From Bacteroidales bacterium UBA2287 (GTDB lineage: Bacteria; Bacteroidota; Bacteroidia; Bacteroidales; Tenuifilaceae), in contig DDWL01000026.1 in the NCBI GenBank assembly GCA_002345675.1, forward strand, positions 96,239-160,238: a stretch of DNA of 64,000 bases. The letters run 5' to 3'. This document shows positions 35,012 through 43,895 of the stretch, piece by piece. Below the pieces are notes generated by a model. The model was not told the DNA's origin. It saw only the letters and a list, made by a program, of their open reading frames with translations, and ran no database searches. A program made the translations under genes and the position numbers. Each line of letters opens with the position of its first letter. The first letter of the stretch is position 1.

Positions 35012-36586
35012 TTATTTGTACTCGTAAGGACCTTCGGTAATTGTAGGAACTTCGACGAAATTTTCCAAGGGAGGCGGCGACGAAATAGTCCACTCCAGGG
35101 TTTTGCCACCCCAAGGATTTGCTGGAGCTACTTTGCCATTACGCCCAGCAAGAAGAGTATGCACCATCATAAATAATCCTGTAAGTAATACTGCTGCTCC
35201 AATCGACGATAAAACGTGGCCAAAAGTGTACTCGGGTAAATAGTCGAAGTACCTTCGGGGCATTCCTTGTAAACCTAGAATAAACATTGGGAAGTAAAGT
35301 AGGGTAAATCCCGAAAAAACAACACCCCAAGCCCAGTTGGCACGGCGTTCGTTGTACATTCGGCCAAACATTTTTGGGTACCAGTAGTGAATTGCAGCAA
35401 AAAATGCGAATCCCATTCCGCCAAAAACAATATAATGAAAGTGTGCCACAACAAAATAGGTGTCGTGAACGTGAACATCGGTGGCAAGAGAGCCGAGTAT
35501 TAAGCCCGTTATTCCACCAATCATAAACTGAAAAATAAACGACAATGTGTAAAGAAATGGCGTGCGCAATTCAATGGAACCCTTATACATAGTGGCAATC
35601 CAGTTAAAAACTTTTATGGCACTAGGAATGGCAACTATAAATGTGAGTAGCGAGAAAACCCAACGCGAAAGGTCGCTCATGCCCGATGTAAACATGTGGT
35701 GACCCCAAACAAGGTAACCCACGCCAGCAATAGCCAAACTCGATATCACTATTGCCTGATAGCCAAAAACTTTTCGTTGACAAAAGGTTGGAATTATTTC
35801 GGTTATTACACCCATGGCGGGCAAAATCATTATGTAAACGGCAGGGTGACTGTAAATCCAAAACAGGTGCTGAAAAAGAATTGGGTCGCCACCAAGTGTT
35901 GGATCGAAAAACCCTATGTTTAGGAATCGCTCTGCGGCAATCATTAAAAGGGTAATTCCTATAATTGGCGTAGCCAAAACTTGAATCCATGCAGTGGCGT
36001 AAAGCGACCAAGGAAAAAGTGGCATTTTAAACCAGCCCATACCAGGAGCTCTAAGCCTATGAATGGTAACAATGAAGTTTAGCCCAGTAAGTATCGACGA
36101 GAATCCCAAAACAAAAGCGGCAAAAACAGCCATAACCACATTGGTGTCGCTCTCGAGGCTATAGGGGGCATAAAAAGTCCAACCCGTATCGGGAGGTCCC
36201 GAACCTGCAAATTGCGATAGCACTGCAATGCAAGCGCCCACAATGTAAATGTAAAAGGATAACAGGTTCAGGCGAGGAAATACTACGTCTTTAGCACCAA
36301 TCATAATTGGTAAAAAGAAATTGCCAAAAACTGCCGAGAGACCAGGAATTACGACCAAAAAAATCATTATAATTCCATGAACTGTAAAAAGTCCGTTGTA
36401 GGTTTGGGCATCCATAACCTGCTGTCCCGGTTGGGCAAGTTCGAGCTTCATAATGCCCCCCAGAATTCCACCCACCAAAAAGAAAACCATAATGGCAATT
36501 AGGTACATAACCCCAATTCGTTTATGGTCGGTTGATGTAAGCCACCCTTTTAGCCCTTTTGGATACAAATAGTTAGTGTTTTGCAT
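35012..36586 (-). CDS. coxA: Heme-copper oxidase subunit I (A2-type)
   Basis: 524 aa, 12 membrane helices. Heme a ligand His70, CuB ligands His247, His296 and His297, cross-linked Tyr251, and heme ligands His382 and His384 are all present. The helix VI motif is YSHPAVY (245-251), the signature of A2-type oxidases that replace the D-channel glutamate of A1 enzymes by Tyr-Ser. K-channel residues (SGMSD) are kept. It reduces O2 and pumps protons. SCO1 is encoded 12 bases upstream. Confidence 0.95.
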   Translation of the reverse strand: MQNTNYLYPKGLKGWLTSTDHKRIGVMYLIAIMVFFLVGGILGGIMKLELAQPGQQVMDAQTYNGLFTVHGIIMIFLVVIPGLSAVFGNFFLPIMIGAKDVVFPRLNLLSFYIYIVGACIAVLSQFAGSGPPDTGWTFYAPYSLESDTNVVMAVFAAFVLGFSSILTGLNFIVTIHRLRAPGMGWFKMPLFPWSLYATAWIQVLATPIIGITLLMIAAERFLNIGFFDPTLGGDPILFQHLFWIYSHPAVYIMILPAMGVITEIIPTFCQRKVFGYQAIVISSLAIAGVGYLVWGHHMFTSGMSDLSRWVFSLLTFIVAIPSAIKVFNWIATMYKGSIELRTPFLYTLSFIFQFMIGGITGLILGSLATDVHVHDTYFVVAHFHYIVFGGMGFAFFAAIHYWYPKMFGRMYNERRANWAWGVVFSGFTLLYFPMFILGLQGMPRRYFDYLPEYTFGHVLSSIGAAVLLTGLFMMVHTLLAGRNGKVAPANPWGGKTLEWTISSPPPLENFVEVPTITEGPYEYK

Positions 36587-36598
36587 TGCTCAAAATTG

Positions 36599-37366
36599 TT
36601 ATTTGTTTGCCTGTTTTTTTCTCCTTAAAACCAAAATCAAAAAGAAAATTCCTAAAATAAAAATTGTTAACGTCCCTACAATTTTGGTTACCTGCAGGCC
36701 GTACTTCCTGCCTTCGGGCTCGTAGGTAAAGCAGTACTCAAGAATTCGGTTCACCGTTGGCCTCGAAAGTCCCTTTTGGGCTTCGATAACGGCCATTTTT
36801 AGGTCGAAAGGCATAAATCGCAACCCGTAGAGATAACGTGTAATTTTACCCTTTGGACTTACCACAACCAATGCCGACGGGTGAATATAGTCGAGCCCGG
36901 CAACCTTAATTTTATAGCCTACGCTACCAAGTATTTTGGCTATTGTAGCGCTGTCGCCAGTTAGGTAATACCAATAACGGGCTTTTTCGTCGCCAATTTT
37001 TGTGGTAAAATTGCGTTTCTTTTTAACAGCCTGATCGGGAGTATCGCGGTAGTCGAAGCTTATGGTAATTACCTTATAATCCTTACCAAGTTCCAAATCG
37101 GTTTTTTCAATAACCTCGGCTAAGCCCTCTTGTAGAGGATTGCAAATACTTGGGCAGTTAAAGTAAACGAAAGCTAAAACGGTAGGCCCATCAATTAAAT
37201 CGCCAAGCCTTACCTGCTCGTTTTTCTCGTTAAAAAACACTAAGTCCATAGGAATAGTGTCGTTCAAATGTTCAACTATACCTATTTCCTGCTCGCTAAA
37301 AATTTGCGAAAATGAAGGTGCAAGGAAAAGGCAAATGAACAGTAGTGTTGAAAGTAATTTCTTCAT
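36599..37366 (-). CDS. SCO1/SenC copper chaperone for CuA
   Basis: 255 aa. Signal peptide (1-20), thioredoxin-like domain with Cu-binding CPSIC (Cys71, Cys75) and His162 (YIHPSAL), and a C-terminal membrane helix (about 228-248). It inserts copper into the CuA centre of the downstream subunit II. Position in the operon, directly before coxA, supports that. Two-TM version with both N-terminal signal and C-terminal anchor. Confidence 0.92.
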   Translation of the reverse strand: MKKLLSTLLFICLFLAPSFSQIFSEQEIGIVEHLNDTIPMDLVFFNEKNEQVRLGDLIDGPTVLAFVYFNCPSICNPLQEGLAEVIEKTDLELGKDYKVITISFDYRDTPDQAVKKKRNFTTKIGDEKARYWYYLTGDSATIAKILGSVGYKIKVAGLDYIHPSALVVVSPKGKITRYLYGLRFMPFDLKMAVIEAQKGLSRPTVNRILEYCFTYEPEGRKYGLQVTKIVGTLTIFILGIFFLILVLRRKKQANK

Positions 37367-37368
37367 AA

Positions 37369-37752
37369 CTATTTATTCTTTACGGGTTGATTAACAGAAG
37401 CGATAATAAGTGCGCCGCCCATTAGGGCTGTATCTTTAATTATTTGCATAAAGGCAAAACGCGCCTGTTCGGCTGATTCGAGAAGGTTAGGAATATGAAT
37501 TGTAATTATAAAAAGCAGCAACATTCCCGCTAAAACAAAGCACGAAATTTCCACATAGCGATTGGCAATAATGCTTATACAAGCAGTTACCAGGAGCGCC
37601 CCAGTAAGTACAATGGTAAATCCTCCTCCGGGAATAAACGAAGTAAGAAGCCCCATGTAAAAATCGATTACAAAAAAATGGTGCAGTCCAATTACTCCAA
37701 ATGGTAAGGCAAATAGAATTCGACCTAAAAAAGAAAGTTGTTTGCTGTTCAT
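37369..37752 (-). CDS. Small DoxX-like membrane protein
   Basis: 127 aa with four membrane helices (about 8-26, 42-60, 66-86 and 100-120). It resembles the DoxX/DoxD-like small membrane proteins. Gene lies between the SCO1 and cytochrome c genes, 2 bases from SCO1, so it is probably part of oxidase assembly or the respiratory complex; the exact role cannot be told. Confidence 0.7.
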   Translation of the reverse strand: MNSKQLSFLGRILFALPFGVIGLHHFFVIDFYMGLLTSFIPGGGFTIVLTGALLVTACISIIANRYVEISCFVLAGMLLLFIITIHIPNLLESAEQARFAFMQIIKDTALMGGALIIASVNQPVKNK

Positions 37753-37772
37753 GGGTTTTGGGTTTAGGGTTG

Positions 37773-37838
37773 TTCGGTTATCAGTTATCGGTTATCGGTT
37801 GTCGGTTATCCCTGCCTGCGTGACGCAGTCAGGCAGGG
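37773..37838. repeat. Short tandem TTATCGG-type repeats and 9-bp stem hairpin
   Basis: A run of GTTATCGG-like units (37773-37810) is followed by a hairpin with perfect 9-bp stem CCCTGCCTG/CAGGCAGGG (37810-37818 with 37830-37838). It lies between the small membrane gene and the cytochrome c gene, inside the operon. Confidence 0.6.
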
Positions 37839-37876
37839 GTTGTCGGTTGCCGATTGAAGACTGTGGACTGTGGACT

Positions 37877-38776
37877 TTATTCCTTATTCATTTCTTTTAT
37901 TTTTTTAAGTTGAAGAAGTACGTAAAGTAAAATACCTCCAACAGCTGCTAATGCAGAAAGGTACGAAATAATAAGCCATAGTGGTGCCTTTTTGTTTATG
38001 TTAAACCACGAACGCTGCTCGAGCAATTTTGTGGGAACCACTGTAAGACCCAGCGGAGCTAACTGCGAAACTGAAATTTCCTTGCTTTCGTTGCCGGCAA
38101 AGGCAATAAGTTCGAGAAGCCCTTCCTCGTTTCCAGGAATATCGACTGGAAAATCGAAAATGGCAATTCCCAACTCGTTTGTTTGGCTTTCGCCAATATT
38201 AAGGTTTCCAAATTGTCGCTTTACCGAAAGTTTTATGGTTGCACTCTTTATGGGCTTTTGAACCCCATCGGTGCTGTCGGTAAGAAGGGCAACAACCCTT
38301 TTTTCTTCCTTAAAAACATCAAGTTTTAGCCTTAGTGCGCCCGACAGATTTACATCGCTTGCAAGTTGTACTTCGGCTTGTATGTAGTTGGGGTTAAACG
38401 ATCTTATGTACGCAACAATATCCCAGCGCTGCGATTCGCTTATTGCATTGGCAAACATTGGCATTAGCTGCCCTTTGCCGTTGGTTATGTAGAAAAACAT
38501 TTCGCCATCGGTAAGCGCTTGGTACTCGGCCGAAGCGGGATCGCCAGGAATGGGATCGAGATTGGAGTAGTTTTTCTTTCCTGGATCGCCGTGGCACGAC
38601 TTGCAGTTATTATTATACTGCTGCATTCCTCGGGTTTGCGACTCATTGGTAAACTTAAACGCTGCAACCTTTTGCTTGTCGGAATCGGTTAGCGGCTTCA
38701 CCTGCGACATTAGCCCTACGCTAATACTTAAAAAAGCAAGTAGGAAAAAGGGTGTAGTAATATTTTTTACTCGCAT
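37877..38776 (-). CDS. Membrane-anchored cytochrome c (Act-like electron carrier)
   Basis: 299 aa from ATG at 38776; the longer frame to 38842 overlaps the NrfD gene and lacks a signal peptide. Signal peptide (1-24), a monoheme cytochrome c domain with CKSCH (58-62) and a Met-rich LMPMF ligand region, a beta-sandwich region (about 150-250) and one C-terminal membrane helix (about 265-290). Sits 24 bases from the NrfD gene. Likely takes electrons from the FeS/NrfD module and passes them to the oxidase. Confidence 0.87.
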   Translation of the reverse strand: MRVKNITTPFFLLAFLSISVGLMSQVKPLTDSDKQKVAAFKFTNESQTRGMQQYNNNCKSCHGDPGKKNYSNLDPIPGDPASAEYQALTDGEMFFYITNGKGQLMPMFANAISESQRWDIVAYIRSFNPNYIQAEVQLASDVNLSGALRLKLDVFKEEKRVVALLTDSTDGVQKPIKSATIKLSVKRQFGNLNIGESQTNELGIAIFDFPVDIPGNEEGLLELIAFAGNESKEISVSQLAPLGLTVVPTKLLEQRSWFNINKKAPLWLIISYLSALAAVGGILLYVLLQLKKIKEMNKE

Positions 38777-38799
38777 ATGCAATTGCGTTTGCTTTGTAA

Positions 38800-40125
38800 T
38801 TATTCGTTTTCTTTTACTTCGCCATGCTCTGCCATTTCCCAAACAGGTATAACTGGGAAAAGTTTTGTTAGCACGGTAATTATCATAAGCACCATAACCA
38901 TTGGCCCAATGGTAACCATTATTTCAATAAGTGTTGGAGTGTATACTTTGAATATTTCGGGCACATGCTGAATTGGCAAATATGGATGCTCCTGAACGGG
39001 CACAACAAGAATGAATCGCTTAAACCATGAACCTACCAAAACCATTACTCCGAGCAAAAGCATTGGAAAGGGCTTTCGAACTGGCTTGAAAAGCAAAAGT
39101 ATCGTTGGAATTATCAATCCAAAAATTTGTACCGACCAAAAAAGTACCGAATGATGACCAATAAAAAGTTCCCTTAGGTGAATGGCCTCATGGGTTTTTA
39201 GCTTGTAGCCCGGAACTATTAGTTCGTTTATATTAAAGTAAATGTAAACAAGCGATACCAAAACCAGCAACTTTCCAACATTGTCGAACAGCTTATCGGT
39301 AAGGTACTCTTCGAGTTTATAGTTTTTACGGAAAAAGTACATGGCAATCATAAGGCACGACAACCCCGAAACAAAAGCTCCGCTTACAAAGTATGGTCCA
39401 AAAATAGTGGAATCCCAACCAGCACGTGGGTTAAAGGCGAACAGCCACGATGTAACGGTATGAATTGCCAGTGCCATTGGAATTATTAAAATGAGCAGAA
39501 TGCGAATACTCTTTTTAAGTATGGCAAATTCCCGCTCGGTTCCCTTCCACCCAAGCGATAAAAGGTTGTACGCCCAAAGTAGCCATTTTGGTCGCCACTT
39601 CAAAAATTTTGCGCCTAGAGCCAAATCGGGAATTAGGGTAACGTAAAGCAACAGGAAACTAATTCCGAAGTAAAGGGTAACAACCGTTACGTCCCAAAAA
39701 ATTGGTGATGCAAATCGACCGTAAAGAAAAACGTACGCAAGCCTGTCGGGGCGACCCATGTCCGACACAATTACAAGTCCTGCAACGGCAGCAAAGGCCA
39801 CGGCAATAATTTCGGCAATTCGAGTAATGGGTATAACCCATTTTTTGCCCGAAAGGCCAACCACCGAGCTAACAAGCATTCCAACTAAGCTGGTAGCTAC
39901 AAAAAATACGAAGTTCGACAGGTAAATGCCCCACGACACAAAGTCGCGAATGCCCGTTACTCCCAGCCCATCGCGAAGCTGAATGTAGTAAGCGTAAAAA
40001 CATGCAAGCAGAAGAACCGAAAGAAATCCCATCCAAATGTGGAACTTAATATTTAGGTTCACTGTGCTGAAGAGTTTTTCCCCAATTTTAGTGGGTATTT
40101 TGCTCGAAAAATCGGAATGCTCCAT
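38800..40125 (-). CDS. NrfD/PsrC-family (ActC-like) quinol-interacting membrane subunit
   Basis: 441 aa with about ten membrane helices, longer than the 8-TM NrfD but like ActC/ActF of Alternative Complex III. It carries conserved polar residues in helices (such as SDMGRPDR and the HVPEIF region). It would oxidise menaquinol and hand electrons to the FeS subunit encoded immediately upstream (3 bases apart). No molybdopterin-like ActB1 partner, ActD or second NrfD gene was found in the window. Confidence 0.82.
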   Translation of the reverse strand: MEHSDFSSKIPTKIGEKLFSTVNLNIKFHIWMGFLSVLLLACFYAYYIQLRDGLGVTGIRDFVSWGIYLSNFVFFVATSLVGMLVSSVVGLSGKKWVIPITRIAEIIAVAFAAVAGLVIVSDMGRPDRLAYVFLYGRFASPIFWDVTVVTLYFGISFLLLYVTLIPDLALGAKFLKWRPKWLLWAYNLLSLGWKGTEREFAILKKSIRILLILIIPMALAIHTVTSWLFAFNPRAGWDSTIFGPYFVSGAFVSGLSCLMIAMYFFRKNYKLEEYLTDKLFDNVGKLLVLVSLVYIYFNINELIVPGYKLKTHEAIHLRELFIGHHSVLFWSVQIFGLIIPTILLLFKPVRKPFPMLLLGVMVLVGSWFKRFILVVPVQEHPYLPIQHVPEIFKVYTPTLIEIMVTIGPMVMVLMIITVLTKLFPVIPVWEMAEHGEVKENE

Positions 40126-40128
40126 ATG

Positions 40129-41070
40129 CTATGCTTTAGTCTCTTCGTTTTCGGTATATGGGAAAAGCCTGTTTTTTGGTGGCAAGTAGAATACTCGGGG
40201 TTTTGTGCCCAGCTCGGGGTAAAGCTGGTAAGCCGCATTGTCGGTAAGCAATTTGCTTAACCTTACTGTTTCCTTTGTTGTACCGTTGGTTACAGCATCC
40301 TCGTTGGCGTCGCCAAAGTAAAAAACACCATTGGGACAAGCGCTAACGCAGTAAGGTAGTTCGCCCTTTCGAAGCTTATCGGCACTTAATAGGCACTTGG
40401 TAATTGTTCCCTTTTTCTGTGGAACATTAAGCTCCACGTCGTAAACAACATCGGCAAATGTTTCGGCATCCTTTGGTTCAAACCAGTTAAACGACCGTGC
40501 CGAGTATGGACAAGCAGCTATGCAGAAACGGCAGCCAATGCAGCGCTCGTTATCGATAAGTACGATACCATCGTTGCGTTTAAATGTTGCATCGACAGGG
40601 CAAACCGACACGCAGGGAGGATTGTCGCAATGCTGACAAGTTTTTGGCATGTGGTAAGGCTTGGTGCTTGGCGTATCCTGCATTTGCAGCGTGTTTATGT
40701 GGTACTGCTCGGGGCGAAGGTGATGCGCCTCCTGGCAAGCCGAAACACACTTTCGAGCGTTACGGCACTTAGCCAAGTCGATAACCATAACCCAGCTGCG
40801 GCCAACAATCCCTTCACGTCCCTGCTCTTGCTGAATTGTAAGTAAATCCTTGTCGACACTTTTAATGTGAACCGAGTCGACCTCAACCACATTACCATCG
40901 GCAGTGAGCAACCTTATGTTTTTGCCCTTTTTTACCTCTTCAAACTTTTTTGCCGAAAAAAGGGCTGCCCCAATGGCAAAGCCACCTAACCCAACCAAGC
41001 CAATATTCTTAAGGAATTTACGTCTCGACTCTTCTTTTGTTGAATTGAGCTTATCGTTAGTATTGTCCAT
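40129..41070 (-). CDS. Periplasmic tetra-cluster FeS protein (HybA/NrfC/ActB2-like) with Tat signal
   Basis: 313 aa. The N-terminus has a twin-arginine-like motif (RRKFLK, 16-21) followed by a hydrophobic stretch, so it is exported folded. Four ferredoxin motifs are visible: I at 102-112 (C-x5-C-x3-C, Ala105 in place of one Cys), II at 145-157 (CxxC-x4-C-x3-C), III at 177-187 (CxxCxxCxxxC) and IV at 226-245 (Cys226, Ser229 in place of Cys, Cys241, Cys245). Motifs II and III have all four cysteines. It is first in the operon and probably the electron-transferring partner of the NrfD subunit. Confidence 0.88.
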   Translation of the reverse strand: MDNTNDKLNSTKEESRRKFLKNIGLVGLGGFAIGAALFSAKKFEEVKKGKNIRLLTADGNVVEVDSVHIKSVDKDLLTIQQEQGREGIVGRSWVMVIDLAKCRNARKCVSACQEAHHLRPEQYHINTLQMQDTPSTKPYHMPKTCQHCDNPPCVSVCPVDATFKRNDGIVLIDNERCIGCRFCIAACPYSARSFNWFEPKDAETFADVVYDVELNVPQKKGTITKCLLSADKLRKGELPYCVSACPNGVFYFGDANEDAVTNGTTKETVRLSKLLTDNAAYQLYPELGTKPRVFYLPPKNRLFPYTENEETKA

Positions 41071-41091
41071 ATTTTTAAAAATGAATTACTC

Positions 41092-41099
41092 CAAATTTA
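41092..41099 (-). promoter_or_regulatory. Candidate promoter of the respiratory operon
   Basis: Minus-strand TAAATTTG is an exact -7 box, 21 bases before the start of the FeS gene. No TTTG at -33 was found. Confidence 0.4.
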
Positions 41100-41238
41100 T
41101 GAAAAAAAACATACGCTTAGTCATTTTACTCAATTAGAGTGTAATTCGACATTAGATTAAAAATGAATAAGATTGCTTCAATAGCAGAGGTTAATACTTG
41201 TCGAGCTGGATATGTTATTAGGCTCTCGTTTACTATTA

Positions 41239-41430
41239 GGATTTGTAATCCGATTAAATTTTATTGGCCACAAATCTGCTAGAAACTATGATGGTGAAAA
41301 TGGATTACTTGATGAGTGGTATGAAATAGAAAAGTTGTTCTTTAAGAGAGGATTACAAATCCTTATAATAATACAACATCGGATTGACTACGTCGAGCTC
41401 GCAAAGTGCGCTCGGTTACAAATCCGATGT
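41239..41430. repeat. Inverted-repeat element without coding content
   Basis: GGATTTGTAATCCGAT (41239-41254) and GGATTACAAATCC (41350-41362) are inverted copies. ACATCGGATT (41376-41385) and AATCCGATGT (41421-41430) are a perfect 10-bp inverted pair. The 530-base gap between the respiratory operon and the SiaC gene contains this, a promoter and no gene. Confidence 0.55.
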
Positions 41431-41543
41431 GACTTAGGTTAACACAAAGCATGATTTAGGCATTTATCAAACTAAATTCAACAGATACATTCTTTATTGA
41501 GCAAAATCACCCATTAGCATAGGAAAAGTTATGCCAATTAGTT

Positions 41544-41551
41544 TAATTTTG
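41544..41551 (+). promoter_or_regulatory. Candidate promoter of the SiaC-phosphatase operon
   Basis: TAATTTTG is an exact -7 box. It would give a leader of about 45 bases before ATG 41601 and argues against the upstream ATG at 41556. Confidence 0.45.
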
Positions 41552-41600
41552 TAAAATGCCAAAACTAAAGGCATATAAAGTTTGTTTAATACTTAGAGCT

Positions 41601-41975
41601 ATGGAAAAATTTTATCTCAAACCTACAGATGATTTACCAGGTGTTTCCATCGATCCAAAAACAGGCTCAATCGAATTTTGGGGACAATCGCTTCCAGAAG
41701 ATACCATACATTTTTTTCAACCAATAATAAATGCTATTGAGGAGTATTTTAAAAATCCAAGGCCAAAAACCATTTTAAACCTTAAACTTATTTACTTAAA
41801 CACTTCATCGTCGAAAAAAATACTTGAAATTGCCTCTATTCTTGAACAAAAATATATAGAAGGGCTAGACGTTGAAATTAACTGGATTTGCAGCAGCGAC
41901 GATGAGGACATGATGGATGAAGGGAAGGAATTTGCACGTTTAACCAGTATCCCCGTTAATTTTGTTACCGAATAG
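41601..41975 (+). CDS. SiaC-family (DUF1987) regulatory phosphoprotein
   Basis: 124 aa from ATG 41601. Motifs: GVSIDPKTGSIEFWGQS, a long helix with YFKNPRPKT, and the phosphosite region YLNTSSSKK (about residues 64-72), as in SiaC where a Thr is phosphorylated by SiaB and dephosphorylated by the SpoIIE-type phosphatase SiaA. A SpoIIE-type phosphatase gene follows by 17 bases, matching the known pair; no SiaB-like kinase is present in the window. Paralogue of the gene at the left edge. Confidence 0.87.
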   Translation: MEKFYLKPTDDLPGVSIDPKTGSIEFWGQSLPEDTIHFFQPIINAIEEYFKNPRPKTILNLKLIYLNTSSSKKILEIASILEQKYIEGLDVEINWICSSDDEDMMDEGKEFARLTSIPVNFVTE

Positions 41976-41992
41976 CATATAAACGAATTACC

Positions 41993-43882
41993 ATGAAATA
42001 TTTTTTAAGGTTTGCCTTTGCACTTCTCATTATAACTCAAACACAAATTGTTTGGGCGCAAAAACAGCTGTCGGAAAAGTTGCAAGCCGAAATATCGGCC
42101 AATATAGAACAAGCTAAACAGTTCGAAGCAAGTGGCGACCACAATCAAGCGGCAGGTTTTTATAGCAAAGCGGCAACCTCATACTGGGTTAACGGCCTTG
42201 CAAACAATGCTGTTGACCTTTTTAAAAAGGCCATTGAGATGAATGGCAAAATTGGCAACCTCAACGCCACGTTAATTCTGAATAATAACATTGGTATGAT
42301 TTATACCGATGATGAAAATTTTCCAAATGCACTTAGCTACTTTCAAAAATCGCTGGAAATTGCAAAGCAGCTAAAGCGAAAACCCGACATTGCTGCATCG
42401 CATATTAACATTGGCAATATTCAGGTTGAAATGGGGAATACAGCTGCTGCCATAAAGTCGCTCGAAGAAGCCAACACCATTGCCAAGGAGCTTAACGATG
42501 CTAAAATGCTTCGCAATTGCTACTCAAAGCTTGCCGAAGTATACGAAAAGGCTGGAAACCAAGAAAAATCGTCGGAGTACTTTTCGCTATACAGCGCCAT
42601 TTCGCGAAAAGTTCAGCAAGACGAAGCTCGCAAACGTGAGGGCGAAGCCCAAAAAATGGTAGAAACAGCCCAATCGAAAGTGCAAGAAGTTGAAGCCGAA
42701 AAGCAGGCCACCGAACAGGAACTTCAAATTAAAAAGGAAACCTTAAAAGAAGCAGAAGCAAACCTCGAAAAAATTGAGCAGCTTACCGCTGAGCAGAAAA
42801 TGCACATTGAACTGCTTAATAAAGAAAACGAACTGAGGGATGCAACGATTCGAACACAACGAATGGTGCGCAATATTTTTATTGTTATAATTATTGGCAT
42901 TTTAGGAATATCGTTTCTTACTTACAAAAACCTTAAAGCCAAGAAAAAAGCCAATGCACTTTTGGCTGCGCAAAAAAATACTATCGAATTAAAAAGCAAG
43001 GAGCTCGAGCTTGCATTTGGAAAAATTGCCAAGCAAAACCTCGACATTACCAGTAGCATTAACTACGCTCAACGTATCCAGCAGGCCATGATGCCCGAAG
43101 AGAATGCATTAATTTCGCTGGTTCCCGATTCGTTTATTATGCTAAACCCCCGCGACATTGTGAGCGGCGATTTTTACTGGCTTACTGGCTACGCCAGCCC
43201 AAAAGGGTTAAAGGATAATCCTCGCAAGGGCTTTATGAAAATCCATAGCGTTTGCGACGACGATAGCGGCTTGCTTATTGCAGCTGTCGACTGTACCGGA
43301 CATGGTGTTCCAGGAGCGTTTATGAGTATGATTGGCCTAAACCTTCTCGAAAGCATTACCCGAAACGGCACGGTGCTACCAAACGATATTCTTTTCGAAC
43401 TTCACCTTTCGGTGCGTTACCTACTTAAGCAAAATAGCTCCGATAATACCGATGGCATGGACATGTCGGTTTGCTGTATTAAGGACAACGGGCGAAAACT
43501 GCTATTTTCTGGGGCAAAAAGCCCGCTTTACATAGTGAAAAATGGTGAAATAACAGTTTTAAAAGGCGACCCAGTTCCAATAGGTGGCACCCAAAAGGAG
43601 AGCCTTAGAGAGTTTACGCTGCATGCAATTGATGTTAACGAGCCAACTTCATTCTATGTGTTTTCCGATGGGTATGTCGACCAATTTGGGGGCAAAACTT
43701 CAAGGAAATTTAGTTCACGACAGTTCAGGGATTTCTTAGTTGAAATAAACCACTTACCCATGCAGGAGCAGAAAAAAATGCTTGAACAAAAAATGGCTGA
43801 TTGGAAGGGACCCGAGCAGTACCAAATTGACGACATGCTGGTTATTGGGTTTAAACTTGGTGTCGACGGAATTGATATTTAA
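41993..43882 (+). CDS. TPR membrane sensor with SpoIIE/PP2C phosphatase output (SiaA-like partner)
   Basis: 629 aa. Signal peptide (1-23), TPRs (about 30-205), coiled coil (about 210-285), membrane helix (about 293-312), a second coiled coil, and a SpoIIE domain with SGDFYW (near 391), VDCTGHGVPGAFMS (near 432), DGMDMS and SDGYVDQ metal motifs. The N-terminal half is the same as that of the histidine kinase at 319. Likely dephosphorylates the adjacent SiaC-like protein in response to an envelope signal (inference). Confidence 0.88.
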   Translation: MKYFLRFAFALLIITQTQIVWAQKQLSEKLQAEISANIEQAKQFEASGDHNQAAGFYSKAATSYWVNGLANNAVDLFKKAIEMNGKIGNLNATLILNNNIGMIYTDDENFPNALSYFQKSLEIAKQLKRKPDIAASHINIGNIQVEMGNTAAAIKSLEEANTIAKELNDAKMLRNCYSKLAEVYEKAGNQEKSSEYFSLYSAISRKVQQDEARKREGEAQKMVETAQSKVQEVEAEKQATEQELQIKKETLKEAEANLEKIEQLTAEQKMHIELLNKENELRDATIRTQRMVRNIFIVIIIGILGISFLTYKNLKAKKKANALLAAQKNTIELKSKELELAFGKIAKQNLDITSSINYAQRIQQAMMPEENALISLVPDSFIMLNPRDIVSGDFYWLTGYASPKGLKDNPRKGFMKIHSVCDDDSGLLIAAVDCTGHGVPGAFMSMIGLNLLESITRNGTVLPNDILFELHLSVRYLLKQNSSDNTDGMDMSVCCIKDNGRKLLFSGAKSPLYIVKNGEITVLKGDPVPIGGTQKESLREFTLHAIDVNEPTSFYVFSDGYVDQFGGKTSRKFSSRQFRDFLVEINHLPMQEQKKMLEQKMADWKGPEQYQIDDMLVIGFKLGVDGIDI

Positions 43883-43895
43883 AGAACTTTTTAAT

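Noticed and set aside
38777..38842. Longer N-terminus of the cytochrome c protein
   Set aside because: The extension is basic, overlaps the NrfD gene, and places the signal peptide internally; ATG 38776 gives a normal signal peptide.
43782..43895. Longer N-terminus of the OmpA-family protein
   Set aside because: It runs through the phosphatase gene and lacks a signal at its start; ATG 43896 does not.
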